A DNA stretch of 64,000 nt, from assembly GCF_000427365.1 (NCBI RefSeq), contig NZ_KE386488.1:1273782-1337781 (forward strand), written 5' to 3'. Of this stretch, positions 52,638 through 63,535 are shown one piece after another. The notes below the pieces were generated by a model, which saw only the letters and a program-made list of their open reading frames with translations, was not told where the DNA came from and did no database searches. Each line of letters begins with the position of its first letter. Position 1 is the stretch's first letter. The stretch comes from Rikenella microfusus DSM 15922. GTDB lineage: Bacteria > Bacteroidota > Bacteroidia > Bacteroidales > Rikenellaceae. The translations under genes were made by a program, and so were the position numbers.

Positions 52638-53642
52638 CTACTTTGCCAGATCCCGTTTGATTCGCCGGGCCACCGCCAACGCCTCGTTCACCGTTTCGCC
52701 GATCGTCTTCGGGCCAGTCGCCGTACCCGCCAGATAAATCCCCCGCACCGGACTCGCCACCGTCTCCACATACGGATCGCGCGGAGCGAAGAAACCGTTC
52801 TCCTGCGTCGGCAGCCCGAACGACGAACAACACCCCGGCGCACGCATCCCCACCAGCAACACCAGCATATCCACCGTCAGACGCAGCGGACGCCCCACCA
52901 ACGTGTCCTCCACCTTCAGCTGAATACGTTTGTCCAGCGTCTCTCCCGCCTCCGATATACGTCCCCGCACGTAAGTCACCCCATGCTCCACCTGCGAACG
53001 GCGGTAAAGCTCCTCGTAACCGTTGCCGAACGCCCTCAGATCCATGTAGAAATTCGTCACCTGCACGCCCGGCACCGCCTCCGTCAGCTCGATTGCCTGC
53101 TTGATACCCGTAATGCAACACACCTTCGAACAATGGTTCTGCCCCACTTTCTCGTCCCGCGACCCCACGCAATGCAGGATCGCCACCCGTTTCGGCGCCT
53201 CGCCGCTGCGCATCGCCACCCGGCCCTCGCGGAACATACGTTCCAATTCCGCCGACGTCACCACATTCTCGTACATCCCGTAGCCGTACTCTTCCTTGAA
53301 CCGCGCATCGAACAGGTCGAAACCCGTCGCCACCACCGCCGCCCGGCCTTCGAACCGTTGGCCGTCGGCAGCGATCGCTGTCACCCCGTCCGCCTCCGGC
53401 AGCACCGAAACGATCTCGCAACCCGTCGCCGAGCCGATCCCTTCAGCCCCCGCGGATAATCTGTCGATCACCTCCTGCGCACGCAGCTGCGTCGGAAACA
53501 GCCGGTCCCACCGCGCCACATGCCCGCCCGCGGCTTTCTCTTTTTCGATAATGAAAGGCTCGAAGCCCTCCTCCCGCAAAGCCGCCGCAGCCTGCATGCC
53601 GGCCACGCCGCCGCCGATCACCAATATCCTTTCCTGTGTCAT
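52638..53642 (-). CDS. HdrA-like FAD oxidoreductase (short form)
   Basis: A 334-residue flavoprotein. N-terminal FAD fold VIGGGVAGMQAAAALREEGFEPFIIEKEKAAGGHVARWDRLFP. The cysteine-containing stretch CVGSRDEKVGQNHCSKVCCITGIKQAIELTE is characteristic of HdrA and its relatives, as is GIYLAGTATGPKTIGETVNEALAVARRI near the end. It is about half the size of methanogen HdrA, lacking the N-terminal cluster domain and the C-terminal ferredoxin domain, so flavin-based electron bifurcation cannot be assumed. The hdrB-like gene lies 33 bases upstream on the same strand. Confidence 0.85.
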   Translation of the reverse strand: MTQERILVIGGGVAGMQAAAALREEGFEPFIIEKEKAAGGHVARWDRLFPTQLRAQEVIDRLSAGAEGIGSATGCEIVSVLPEADGVTAIAADGQRFEGRAAVVATGFDLFDARFKEEYGYGMYENVVTSAELERMFREGRVAMRSGEAPKRVAILHCVGSRDEKVGQNHCSKVCCITGIKQAIELTEAVPGVQVTNFYMDLRAFGNGYEELYRRSQVEHGVTYVRGRISEAGETLDKRIQLKVEDTLVGRPLRLTVDMLVLLVGMRAPGCCSSFGLPTQENGFFAPRDPYVETVASPVRGIYLAGTATGPKTIGETVNEALAVARRIKRDLAK

Positions 53643-53675
53643 ATATGTGGTCTGTGTGTGGTCGTTCGTGAAAAG

Positions 53676-54731
53676 TTACAGCGCTGCGGGGTTATACACT
53701 GCCGGATCTGCCGGCCGGCCGATGAATTTACCGTTCCGCCCCAGGTACTTCGCCGACGGATCGTACTCCACGCCCAGTTTGTCCAGCAGCGGTTCGACCG
53801 GTACCTGATGCATCTGCATGCCCAGCTCCCACGGGTCGATACCCATCACCAGCCCCGCCATCTCTTCGTAAGTGAGTACGGGAATGGCATAGCGGCTGCC
53901 GGTCATGGCATTGAGGGTGAACTGCCAGCGGTCGAGGAACATGGCGCAGCCCGGACAGTTGGCCACGATAAAATCGGGATGATAGGGGGCCATGGATTCG
54001 AGTTTCTTCTGCGAATTGGCCACGGAGTAGCCGCGGTTGGCCTGCACGAGGTAGTTGCGGAACCCGAAACCGCAGCAGTGGCGCCGTTCGGGATAATCCA
54101 CCGACTGTCCGCCCCACGCTTCGACCATCCCGGCCAGCACGTACGGAAATTCGGCGCCGCCGATCCCTTTCTTGGGGAACACTTTGGCGTAATGGCAGCC
54201 GATGTGGTCCACCACCCTCAGCGGTTCGCCGGTCGATACGTTCACCAGCCGCCGCACTCCCTTCTCCGCGATCTTCTCCCGCACGTGGAACATCAGATCG
54301 GAGGTATGCACCAGTATCTTCGGCTTCCGGAACTCGCGGCCGGTGGCTTTGAACAGATTTTCGCGGGCTTTGGCTTCCAGTTCGGGAAAGTGGTGCCACA
54401 TGTCGAGCACTTCGCTGTAAATCCCGAACGAGGTGATGCACGAGGCGACGTAATTCTCGTACCCGCATTCGGTCATCAGCGCGAACTGCCGGGCGACGAC
54501 GGCCATGGTGGTGTCGAGCGGCACGACGTCGGAATGGTAACCGATGCCGGTACAGGTGGTGTGCCGGGGATCTTCGACGATGTCCATCCCCAGGTCGTTC
54601 CGCAGAATGTCGAGAAAGGCTTTCTCGGAACCGGGGAAAAAGTTCTGACGGATGCAGCTGCGAGCGTAATAGTAATGGTCGTCGGCAATCTCTTTGCTGT
54701 ATTCCTGCCAGTTCGCGTATCTGTATTTCAT
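53676..54731 (-). CDS. HdrB-like CCG-domain protein
   Basis: A 351-residue protein with two CCG-type regions. The second is canonical: HIGCHYAKVFPKKGIGG (C179), RRHCCGFGFRN (C219, C220) and ANCPGCAMFLD (C259, C262). The first is degenerate: C26 in YARSCIRQNFFPGSE, a single C60 in HTTCTGIG where CC is usual, and SCITSFGIY (C98) where CxxC is usual. HdrB in methanogens carries two noncubane clusters and reduces the heterodisulfide; here probably only one site is complete. The partner and substrate are unknown. Between hdrC-like (gap 135 bases) and hdrA-like (33 bases). Confidence 0.85.
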   Translation of the reverse strand: MKYRYANWQEYSKEIADDHYYYARSCIRQNFFPGSEKAFLDILRNDLGMDIVEDPRHTTCTGIGYHSDVVPLDTTMAVVARQFALMTECGYENYVASCITSFGIYSEVLDMWHHFPELEAKARENLFKATGREFRKPKILVHTSDLMFHVREKIAEKGVRRLVNVSTGEPLRVVDHIGCHYAKVFPKKGIGGAEFPYVLAGMVEAWGGQSVDYPERRHCCGFGFRNYLVQANRGYSVANSQKKLESMAPYHPDFIVANCPGCAMFLDRWQFTLNAMTGSRYAIPVLTYEEMAGLVMGIDPWELGMQMHQVPVEPLLDKLGVEYDPSAKYLGRNGKFIGRPADPAVYNPAAL

Positions 54732-54866
54732 CGTATCTTGATTTACCGTTCTATTCCCGCGACAGCGGGCGAGCCGAAGCCGTCCCGCGCGTAGGTTCGC
54801 AACTTCGCCGGACTGCGTTGCGGCTACGCTGGCTTCGACCCGAATCCGACGAGGCGAGCTGAAGCA

Positions 54867-55559
54867 TCACAGCGTGTGGGTGCCGCTGTTATAGGTGTAA
54901 ACATACTCCATGTACTCGTCCGGGGTCATGCCCAGCTCTTCCGCCTTTTCGAGCGAGCAGCGTTCGATATTCTCCAGGAACTCCGTTCCCCCGCTCACAT
55001 CGAAGATGCGGCGGAACTCCGCCAGACTCTCCGGGTCTATCGCCCGCGCAGGCCCCGGTCCCGCTTTCATATAGTTGTCCGTAAACCGCGCGAATACCTC
55101 CCGGTCGTGTTCATGCACCCACGCCCACACCGGCCCCTGCTCCGGATGCATCCGCGGCGCCACCCGCGTCGGATGCACGCAGTAACCCAACTCCATCATA
55201 TTGCCGCCGAGCAACTTGCCCAGCGCATACTGCTGCCGCCCCTTTTCCGACTCCGTGAAAAAACCGTACTTCTGAGACAACCGGCGCAACGCCTGGATCA
55301 CATACGCCGGCGTATTGCCCCTCGGACAACGCGGACGGCACGACATGCACTCGCCGCAATACCAGATCGTATCGCTCTTCATCAACGCCTCGATACTCTC
55401 GTCGTCCTTTGCCTGCACATCGTCCACGATCTGCCGCGGATCGTAATTGTAATACTCCGCCGCCGGACATACCGCCGTGCAGGCCCCGCAATTCATACAG
55501 GCATTCAGCCCCTCGCGGAAACGAGGATCCTGCATCAATTCGTCGAAATATTTTCCCAT
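54867..55559 (-). CDS. HdrC-like Fe-S protein
   Basis: A 230-residue cytoplasmic protein with two [4Fe-4S] motifs: C21-x2-C24-x2-C27-x3-C31 (ACMNCGACTAVCPA) and C68-x2-C71-x2-C74-x3-C78 (WYCGECMSCRPRCPR). Around and after these the sequence follows HdrC (DDESIEALMKSDTIWYCGEC; GNTPAYVIQALRRLSQKYG). The C-terminal 130 residues are longer than in the minimal family. It is the first gene of the Hdr-like run. Confidence 0.87.
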   Translation of the reverse strand: MGKYFDELMQDPRFREGLNACMNCGACTAVCPAAEYYNYDPRQIVDDVQAKDDESIEALMKSDTIWYCGECMSCRPRCPRGNTPAYVIQALRRLSQKYGFFTESEKGRQQYALGKLLGGNMMELGYCVHPTRVAPRMHPEQGPVWAWVHEHDREVFARFTDNYMKAGPGPARAIDPESLAEFRRIFDVSGGTEFLENIERCSLEKAEELGMTPDEYMEYVYTYNSGTHTL

Positions 55560-56100
55560 GGATTCCCGGAAGTCTTTTTACGGTAAACAAAAGTACGGAG
55601 GCAGGAAAAGATACGGGACAGTGTTATCACCTATTTTGCATGGGTATTTATACGTAAAAAAGACGCCGGAATCTCATTTCCGAAGATTCCGGCGACATGC
55701 TGGCCGAAGGTCGTTTTTATTTTTAGTATGCGCTTGCAGTCGGCCGGCGATTCGGCCTGTCGCCCTCCCCCCGTGGCGCAAAGCGCCAGGGCGACAGGAC
55801 CGGCGGTTCTGCGAACCGCAACGGTTATCAAAAAATTGTTTGGTCGGTCTACCGCCTTTACCCGGAACAATACGGGATTATCCCTTTTCGTGTTGTTATA
55901 CAGAGGATATGTTTTTCGGAGTATCCCGAAACGTATCGCCCCGCAGTCGCCCCGTGCGGCGGTCCGGTACACGAGCCGGGCCGGAACAGCCTCTCCCCGC
56001 AGGCCACGACCAGGCACGAACAGTAACAACACAAAAGAGGATAATCCCGAAACAATATGCCTCCAGAGGCTTCAATAACCGAGTAATCCGGCCGAAATTT
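55560..56100. other. Intergenic region upstream of the Hdr-like run
   Basis: Should contain the promoter of the Hdr-like run near 55565-55680; the minus strand reads CTTTTGTTTACCG close to the start but I see no full -7 box. An RD repeat lies at 55872-56052. Confidence 0.5.
55872..56052. repeat. RD dispersed repeat
   Basis: Inverted ends GGGATTATCCCTTTTCGTG / AAAAGAGGATAATCCC; the interior matches 7764-7960 (CTCTCCCCGCAGGCCACGAC). Confidence 0.7.
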
Positions 56101-58275
56101 CTATAAAATCTTCGTCCGTTTACGCGGCTTGCCCACGCCGGCTTTCGACTCGCGCACGCCTCCGCCGCCGATCGACGGCGAGACCTTCCCCTGCCCCACG
56201 GCCTGTTTCTGTTGCAAGGCGAACATCTCGTCCCGGTAACGCGCCGCCGCCATGAAATCCAACTCCTTCGCCGCCTGTTCCATCATCGCCCGCGCCTGCG
56301 CGATCGCACTTTCGAGGTCGGTAGCCGACATGTATTCCATCACCGGATCGGCCACCAGCGACAACGGAGCATCCATATCGTACACCACACCCGCGCCGTT
56401 CCCCCGGCCGAACGGCCGCTGCACCGTCTCTGCCCCCGCCGCGGCCACCCTGGCCGACGGCAGCGAAGCCGCCAGGGGCGATCCTTCGCCGAGCGTCGAT
56501 TTGCTCATCTTCTGCACCGCCTGCGGCGTGATACCGTGCTCGATGTTGTAATTCAGCTGTTTTTCGCGCCGCCGCTCCGTTTCGTCGATCGTCTGGCGCA
56601 TCGAATCCGTAATCTGGTCGGCATACATGATGACCCGTCCCTCCAGGTGGCGGGCCGCACGGCCCGCCGTCTGGGTCAGCGACCGCGCCGACCGCAGGAA
56701 GCCCTCCTTATCGGCATCCATGATGGCGACCAAAGAGACCTCCGGCAAGTCGAGCCCTTCCCTTAACAGGTTCACCCCCACCAGTACGTCGAAGCGGCCG
56801 GCCCGCAGGTCGTCCATGATCTCGATCCGCTCCAGCGTGTCCACGTCCGAATGGATGTAACGGCAACGGATGCCCACCTTCTCGAAATATTTGGTCAGCT
56901 CCTCGGCCATCCGTTTGGTCAGCGTCGTGACCAGTACCCGCTGGTCTTTCTCAGCCCGGATTTCGATTTCGCCGATCAGGTCGTCGATCTGGTCGGCCGT
57001 AGGCCGGATTTCGATCTCCGGGTCGAGCAGCCCCGTCGGGCGAATCACCTGTTCGACCACCACCCCTTCCGATTTGTTCAGTTCGTAATCGGCCGGCGTC
57101 GCGCTCACATAGATCGCCTGCGGCACCAACGCCTCGAACTCCTCGAATTTCAGTGGCCGGTTGTCGATGGCCGCCGGCAGCCGGAAGCCGTATTCCACGA
57201 GGTTCTTCTTACGGGCGTTGTCTCCGCCGTACATGGCCCGTATCTGGGGAATCGTGACATGGCTTTCGTCGATGATGATCAGGAAGTCGTCCGGGAAATA
57301 GTCCAGCAGACAGAACGGACGCGTCCCCGGAGCGCGGCCGTCGAAATAACGCGAATAGTTCTCGATGCCCGAACAATAGCCCAGCTCCTTAATCATTTCG
57401 AGGTCGTATTCCACGCGTTGCTTGAGCCGTTTGGCATACTGTTCCTCGCCGCGCCGCATGAAAAAATCGTACTGGGCCGACAAATCGTGCTGGATCTGGA
57501 CGACCGCCGAATTGATCCGATCGCGCGTGGTGACGAAGATATTGGCCGGATAGATCGTCACCCGGTCGAGCTGCGACAGCCGCTGGCCGGTCGCCGGGTC
57601 GATCGCGTGGATCTCCTCCACCGTGTCGCCCCACTGGACGATGCGGTAAGCCTTGTCGCCGTAGGCCACATGGATATCCACCGTATCCCCGGAGACCCGG
57701 AACGTCCCGCGGCTGAACTCGATATCGTTGCGCGAATAGAGGCCGTCCACCAGCTGGTACAACAGTTTCTGGCGGGGAAAGTCCTCGCCCTGTTTGATAT
57801 TGATCGTGTTGGCATGGAAGTCCGACGGGTTCCCGATGCCGTACAGGCACGATACGGAGCTGACCACCACCACGTCGTTCCGGCCCGAAAGCAGCGAACT
57901 GGTGGCGCTCAGGCGCAGTTTCTCGATTTCGTCGTTGATCGAAAGGTCTTTCTCGATGTAGGTATCCGAGGTCGGCAGGTAGGCTTCGGGCTGGTAGTAG
58001 TCGTAATAGGAAACGAAATATTCGACGGCGTTTTCCGGAAAAAAGCTGCGGAACTCTCCGTAAAGCTGCGCCGCGAGGGTCTTGTTGTGGCTCAGGATCA
58101 GGGTGGGCTTGCCGATGTTCTTGATGACGTTGGCCATCGTGAAAGTCTTGCCCGACCCGGTGACGCCGAGCAGGGTATTGTGCCGCGTCCCCTCCCGGAG
58201 CGAACGGGTCAGCCCGGCGATGGCCTCGGGTTGGTCGCCCGTGGGGGCGAAATCGGAATGCAATATGAAGTCCAT
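56101..58275 (-). CDS. uvrB: Excinuclease ABC subunit B
   Basis: A 724-residue DNA-damage-recognition helicase-like protein of nucleotide excision repair. Walker A LLGVTGSGKTFTMANVI, beta-hairpin region YYDYYQPEAYLPTSDTYIEKD, DESH box in FLIIIDESHVTIPQI, helicase motifs VLVTTLTKRMAEELTKYF and QTAGRAARHLEGRVIMYAD, and the C-terminal UVR domain that contacts UvrC (LESAIAQARAMMEQAAKELDFMAAARYRDEMFAL). The tail ends in a basic segment GKPRKRTKIL. Monocistronic. Confidence 0.97.
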   Translation of the reverse strand: MDFILHSDFAPTGDQPEAIAGLTRSLREGTRHNTLLGVTGSGKTFTMANVIKNIGKPTLILSHNKTLAAQLYGEFRSFFPENAVEYFVSYYDYYQPEAYLPTSDTYIEKDLSINDEIEKLRLSATSSLLSGRNDVVVVSSVSCLYGIGNPSDFHANTINIKQGEDFPRQKLLYQLVDGLYSRNDIEFSRGTFRVSGDTVDIHVAYGDKAYRIVQWGDTVEEIHAIDPATGQRLSQLDRVTIYPANIFVTTRDRINSAVVQIQHDLSAQYDFFMRRGEEQYAKRLKQRVEYDLEMIKELGYCSGIENYSRYFDGRAPGTRPFCLLDYFPDDFLIIIDESHVTIPQIRAMYGGDNARKKNLVEYGFRLPAAIDNRPLKFEEFEALVPQAIYVSATPADYELNKSEGVVVEQVIRPTGLLDPEIEIRPTADQIDDLIGEIEIRAEKDQRVLVTTLTKRMAEELTKYFEKVGIRCRYIHSDVDTLERIEIMDDLRAGRFDVLVGVNLLREGLDLPEVSLVAIMDADKEGFLRSARSLTQTAGRAARHLEGRVIMYADQITDSMRQTIDETERRREKQLNYNIEHGITPQAVQKMSKSTLGEGSPLAASLPSARVAAAGAETVQRPFGRGNGAGVVYDMDAPLSLVADPVMEYMSATDLESAIAQARAMMEQAAKELDFMAAARYRDEMFALQQKQAVGQGKVSPSIGGGGVRESKAGVGKPRKRTKIL

Positions 58276-58335
58276 ATCGGTCTATGTTCGAACAAAGGCA
58301 TTTACGTCACCCCAGGGCGCCTTTGTAGCATTCGG

Positions 58336-58425
58336 TAACGATATACGGTTTTGCCCTGTTTCTGTACGTGTGCCTGATTTTCAACTTATTTCGGCCCGCG
58401 CCGCCCTCCCGACGACCGGAACCCG
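58336..58425. repeat. RA repeat, left half only
   Basis: ACGATATACGGTTTTGCCCTG followed by CTGATTTTCAACTTATTTCG and GCCCGCGCC; the right half is missing. Confidence 0.55.
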
Positions 58426-58562
58426 TCCGGGCCGTACAATCGGCTTCATTATTTCCGGAAGTATTCGGATTAGGTATTTATACCGCGACGGAAGCCGTAA
58501 AAATACGTAGAATACCCTTATCGCAAAAGTATTACTTTTGCAACTCATTCCGTACCCTGATT

Positions 58563-59792
58563 ATGAAACGATACCTCTCCGTTTTTATTTTGGCGGCGAT
58601 GACCGCCAGCCTGCCGGCCGCGGGGGCCGGGAAAGGCGAGTCCCGCGTGAAGTTCAGGTTCGGCGGCCGCCTCGACGCGCAGGTATTCACCGACAGTTAT
58701 GCTTCGAAGACCAAAAACAGCGGCATATTCTACTATTTTCCGTTAGCGCCGGATTACAATTCATACGGCGAAGACATCAACCGCGAAAATTCGTTGCGGT
58801 TCGGAGTGGCCAGCACCCGGTTGAACGCCACGGTATCGGCGGACGATATTCTCGGAGCAACCGCTAAAGCATATATCGAAACGGACTTCATGGGCACCGG
58901 CGACAATCTCGGCGTCCTCCGTCTGCGGCACGCCTATATCGCTCTGGACTGGAAACGCGGCCAACTGCTGATCGGCCAGACGAACAACCTGGCCGTAGCG
59001 GACGAGCTGTTCCCGAACACCGTTTCGTTCGGATGCGCCACGCCGCTCAATCCGTTGTCGCGCATCCCCCAGATCCGGTATACGCAGCGGCTGGGAGAGA
59101 TCGTCCGCCTGACGGGGGCGCTGCAGATGTATGCCGGCACCGAAGGCGAAGCGCAGGCCTACGGCATGATTCCGGAGGTGGCGTTGCTGCTGGCGATAGG
59201 CGACCCGAAAGGATCGATGATCGGCTTCGGCGGGGCGGTCAAGTCGATCCGCCCGCGCAACCTGACGGAAGACCGGACGCGGACATTCAAACGGATGACG
59301 GCGTTCAACGCCTCGGTATTCGGCCTGCATACTTTCGGCGGCGGACATAAACTGTCGGCTTTCGCCATATGGGGACAGGACCTCTCGACGCTGAGTCTGA
59401 TCGGCGGTTACGGCCCGAAACTGCGGGACATCGCTTCGGCCGATCCCGACTACGGTTATACGGCGACGCAAACGGTTTCGATGTGGGCGGATTTCGAAAC
59501 GAAAACGATGAAAGGCTGGCAGCCGGGCATCCTGGCCGGATGGACGAAAAACCTGGGTACGGGACAGGAGGTCGATCTGGCGCAGGCGTCGATCCCGGAC
59601 TTGGGGATCGATTGGTATTTCCGCCTGTCGCCGCGCCTGTGGTACCATTACAAACAGTTGTCTTTCGGCCTGGAATACATGTACAGCCTGGCTTCATGGG
59701 GCAGGGAGTTCGATACCCGCTACCGCCCGACGGAACGGTATGCCCATTCGCAGAACCACCGTGTGACGCTGCTGGCCCGTTTCAAATTCTGA
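58563..59792 (+). CDS. Outer-membrane barrel protein (DcaP/porin-like)
   Basis: A 409-residue exported protein with signal peptide MKRYLSVFILAAMTASLPAAGA. The mature part begins with a barrel strand (SRVKFRFGGRLDAQVFTDSYA), continues with alternating strands such as AYIETDFMGTGDNLGVLRLRHAYIALDWKRGQLLIGQTNN (DcaP-like/porin pattern), and ends RVTLLARFKF with C-terminal phenylalanine. A TACTTTTG -7 box is at 58533-58540. Substrate unknown. A 13-bp terminator follows (59816-59852). Confidence 0.82.
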   Translation: MKRYLSVFILAAMTASLPAAGAGKGESRVKFRFGGRLDAQVFTDSYASKTKNSGIFYYFPLAPDYNSYGEDINRENSLRFGVASTRLNATVSADDILGATAKAYIETDFMGTGDNLGVLRLRHAYIALDWKRGQLLIGQTNNLAVADELFPNTVSFGCATPLNPLSRIPQIRYTQRLGEIVRLTGALQMYAGTEGEAQAYGMIPEVALLLAIGDPKGSMIGFGGAVKSIRPRNLTEDRTRTFKRMTAFNASVFGLHTFGGGHKLSAFAIWGQDLSTLSLIGGYGPKLRDIASADPDYGYTATQTVSMWADFETKTMKGWQPGILAGWTKNLGTGQEVDLAQASIPDLGIDWYFRLSPRLWYHYKQLSFGLEYMYSLASWGREFDTRYRPTERYAHSQNHRVTLLARFKF

Positions 59793-59815
59793 TTTCGCGA
59801 CCCGATATAAGCAAG

Positions 59816-59852
59816 AAAGGGGTACCGGTCATGGCCGGTACCCCTTTGTTTT
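59816..59852 (+). terminator. Intrinsic terminator
   Basis: AAAGGGGTACCGG / CCGGTACCCCTTT, 13-bp perfect stem with 6-base loop, followed by GTTTTC. Confidence 0.85.
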
Positions 59853-60042
59853 CTATCCGCCGCTTGCACACCGCCGCCTGCTCCCGGAGACCCGATCCGA
59901 AACCGTATGCGATATACAAGCGCCTGATTATATGTATTGATAATGTCGGTTTGAAGGTCTCGGCATGAAAATAACGGTCGATCGGACATCCGAAAAGGGA
60001 TCCCGGAACGTCTCATTCATACTAACTCCATAATCAGACCTA

Positions 60043-61590
60043 ATGAAAACAAGATGGTTGAAAACGACCGCACTGGCCGTCGGCTTCGCTGCGGTCTGCC
60101 TGACATCCGTGGCCCGGCATCGGTTCACTGCCGAACAGAAAGAGCAGGATTTCGAGTACCTCTGCAAAACGTTGAAAGAGAACTATCCCTATTTCGGGGT
60201 GCTTCAAAGGCAAACCGGTCGCGACTGGCTCGCGAACCACGACCGTTATTTACAGATGATCCGCGAGACTACGGACGACAAATCTTTCGTCACGGCCGTG
60301 CAGGCCATCATGCACGAAATCGGCTGCGGTCACGCATATGTGATTGCGCCGCATATGTTCGACCGGATGTCCGGGCTTTACCACCAGGCTGCCGTTACCC
60401 CCGGCAAAGAGAATAAGATATACCGCCGCTGGGCCGCCGTATATGACCGGGCCAGGCCCTATTACGACTATTTTAAAGAGCTTTACGGCATCGAACCGGC
60501 CGGCGAGGAGCAGTCCGCGGCTAACGGCGATTCGGGTTACGATCCGTCCGGAAATGTCTCGCTGGCCATGCTCGGCGACGGGAAAATCGGCGTTCTGACG
60601 ATCAATTCGTTCGGTAACCCCTCGGCCGACAGTGCGTGGCTGATGACCTGTCTCGATTCCGTACAGGGTTGCGAGCACCTGATCATCGACTTACGGAAAA
60701 ACAGCGGAGGCAACGACCAATATTGGACCGAAAATATCATGCCCCGCCTGATTTCCCGAACATATAAGTGGAACGGGCCTTCCGTGGTTCGCCGTGGTTC
60801 TGTTTCCGGGACTTGGTACGAAAAACGGTTCCGAAGTTTTAAGAAAGTGGTCTCGCTTCCGAACCTCCCGGCCGAAGTAACGTCTGAAGATTTTGCGGTC
60901 ATTATGGATAAAAGGGTGGTTCGTCCGCAAGGACGTTCTGGATTCCGCGGAAAAGTCTGGCTGTTCGTAGGCCCTCGTGTCTTTTCCTCGTCCGAATCCT
61001 TCACCGCCTTTACCAAAGCCACCGGTTGGGCGACCATAGCCGGCACGCGCACCGGCGGCGACGGCATCGGCTCCGATCCGATCCCGATGATGTTGCCGGG
61101 CAGCGGTTTGCTGGTCAATTTCCCGGCGTGGGGCGGCCTGAATCCCGACGGCAGCTTCAACTTCGAAACCCGCACTACGCCCGATGTCGCGATTACCGCA
61201 GCCAGCAATGCCGAAGCCCTTGCCAATCTTGTGCATTATATCGACCCGACGGTCGAAGTTCCTGTTACTGCCGGGCCGCATGTGGTCGGCGTCGGGCCGT
61301 TCGAAAACGGCGCGCAGGATGTCGATCCTGCCGTTACGGAGATCAGGTTCCGGTTCAGCGAACCGATGCACGGATTCAGTTTCGGTTACGGCCCGCTCGG
61401 CCCGGAAGCCTTTCCGGAAATTGTCAGAGCAGGAAGCGGTTATTCCGAAGACGGTCTGGAACTGACTCTGGCCGTGAAACTGAAACCCGAAACCGAATAT
61501 CAGATACAGGTGCTGGAGGGTCTCAAGCTCCGTAACAAAAAGGGCGTATCGGTCGAAGGTTATCAGCTGAGTTTCAAAACGCGAAAATAG
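60043..61590 (+). CDS. Exported S41 peptidase with C-terminal Ig-like domain
   Basis: A 515-residue exported protein (signal peptide to about residue 24). Residues about 180-400 have the S41 (C-terminal processing peptidase/tricorn-like) core: HLIIDLRKNSGGNDQYW, then VWLFVGPRVFSSSESFTAFTKATGWATIAGTRTGGDG, where the nucleophile is one of the serines in FSSSESF. The C-terminal 100 residues (VTAGPHVVGVGPFENGAQDVDPAVTEIRFRFSEPM ... LKPETEYQIQVLEGLKLRNKKG) resemble an SbsA-type Ig-like domain. No PDZ domain is recognisable. Bacteroidetes carry many such periplasmic S41 proteins; the substrate is unknown. Confidence 0.85.
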   Translation: MKTRWLKTTALAVGFAAVCLTSVARHRFTAEQKEQDFEYLCKTLKENYPYFGVLQRQTGRDWLANHDRYLQMIRETTDDKSFVTAVQAIMHEIGCGHAYVIAPHMFDRMSGLYHQAAVTPGKENKIYRRWAAVYDRARPYYDYFKELYGIEPAGEEQSAANGDSGYDPSGNVSLAMLGDGKIGVLTINSFGNPSADSAWLMTCLDSVQGCEHLIIDLRKNSGGNDQYWTENIMPRLISRTYKWNGPSVVRRGSVSGTWYEKRFRSFKKVVSLPNLPAEVTSEDFAVIMDKRVVRPQGRSGFRGKVWLFVGPRVFSSSESFTAFTKATGWATIAGTRTGGDGIGSDPIPMMLPGSGLLVNFPAWGGLNPDGSFNFETRTTPDVAITAASNAEALANLVHYIDPTVEVPVTAGPHVVGVGPFENGAQDVDPAVTEIRFRFSEPMHGFSFGYGPLGPEAFPEIVRAGSGYSEDGLELTLAVKLKPETEYQIQVLEGLKLRNKKGVSVEGYQLSFKTRK

Positions 61591-61668
61591 TTCCGGAAAT
61601 TTATCAATTGATTATCAGGTGATTGTGTGCGTTTCGACAGAAAAAACCGAAAAAAATCTTCGAAAAAA

Positions 61669-61699
61669 TTTGCAGAAAACGAAAAGGTCGCTACCTTTG
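61669..61699 (+). promoter_or_regulatory. rRNA operon promoter P1
   Basis: TTTG (61669-61672), 19 bases, TACCTTTG (61692-61699). Confidence 0.85.
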
Positions 61700-61777
61700 C
61701 ATCCGCAATCACGAAAAACGATGTTCTTTCAGACTGCGGTCACGACAGTGAAAAGCAGGAAAAAGTAAAAAAAAGTT

Positions 61778-61808
61778 TTTGTAGGTTGAGAAAATTGACA
61801 TACCTTTG
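61778..61808 (+). promoter_or_regulatory. rRNA operon promoter P2
   Basis: TTTG (61778-61781), 19 bases, TACCTTTG (61801-61808): a second full consensus 109 bases downstream of P1, with an A-rich upstream region. Confidence 0.85.
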
Positions 61809-62006
61809 TAGTCCCTTTCCGCCGGATTCGCGGTGCGGAAGGAATGCAAGAAAGATATGAACCTTCGGGTTTCAGTTCTTTGAATTACTGTGAAAAGTTA
61901 ATGATAATTTGTAGTGTAGTACAATTTGTCAATTCCTGATTCCGGCGCCGCGAGGCGAACCGGAACGAGAAAATAATCGGGTCAGGCATACTCAAAATAT
62001 TTTTTT

Positions 62007-63535
<1,529 letters not shown>

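Noticed and set aside
56851..58338. 495-codon plus-strand frame opposite uvrB
   Set aside because: UvrB motifs are complete on the minus strand.
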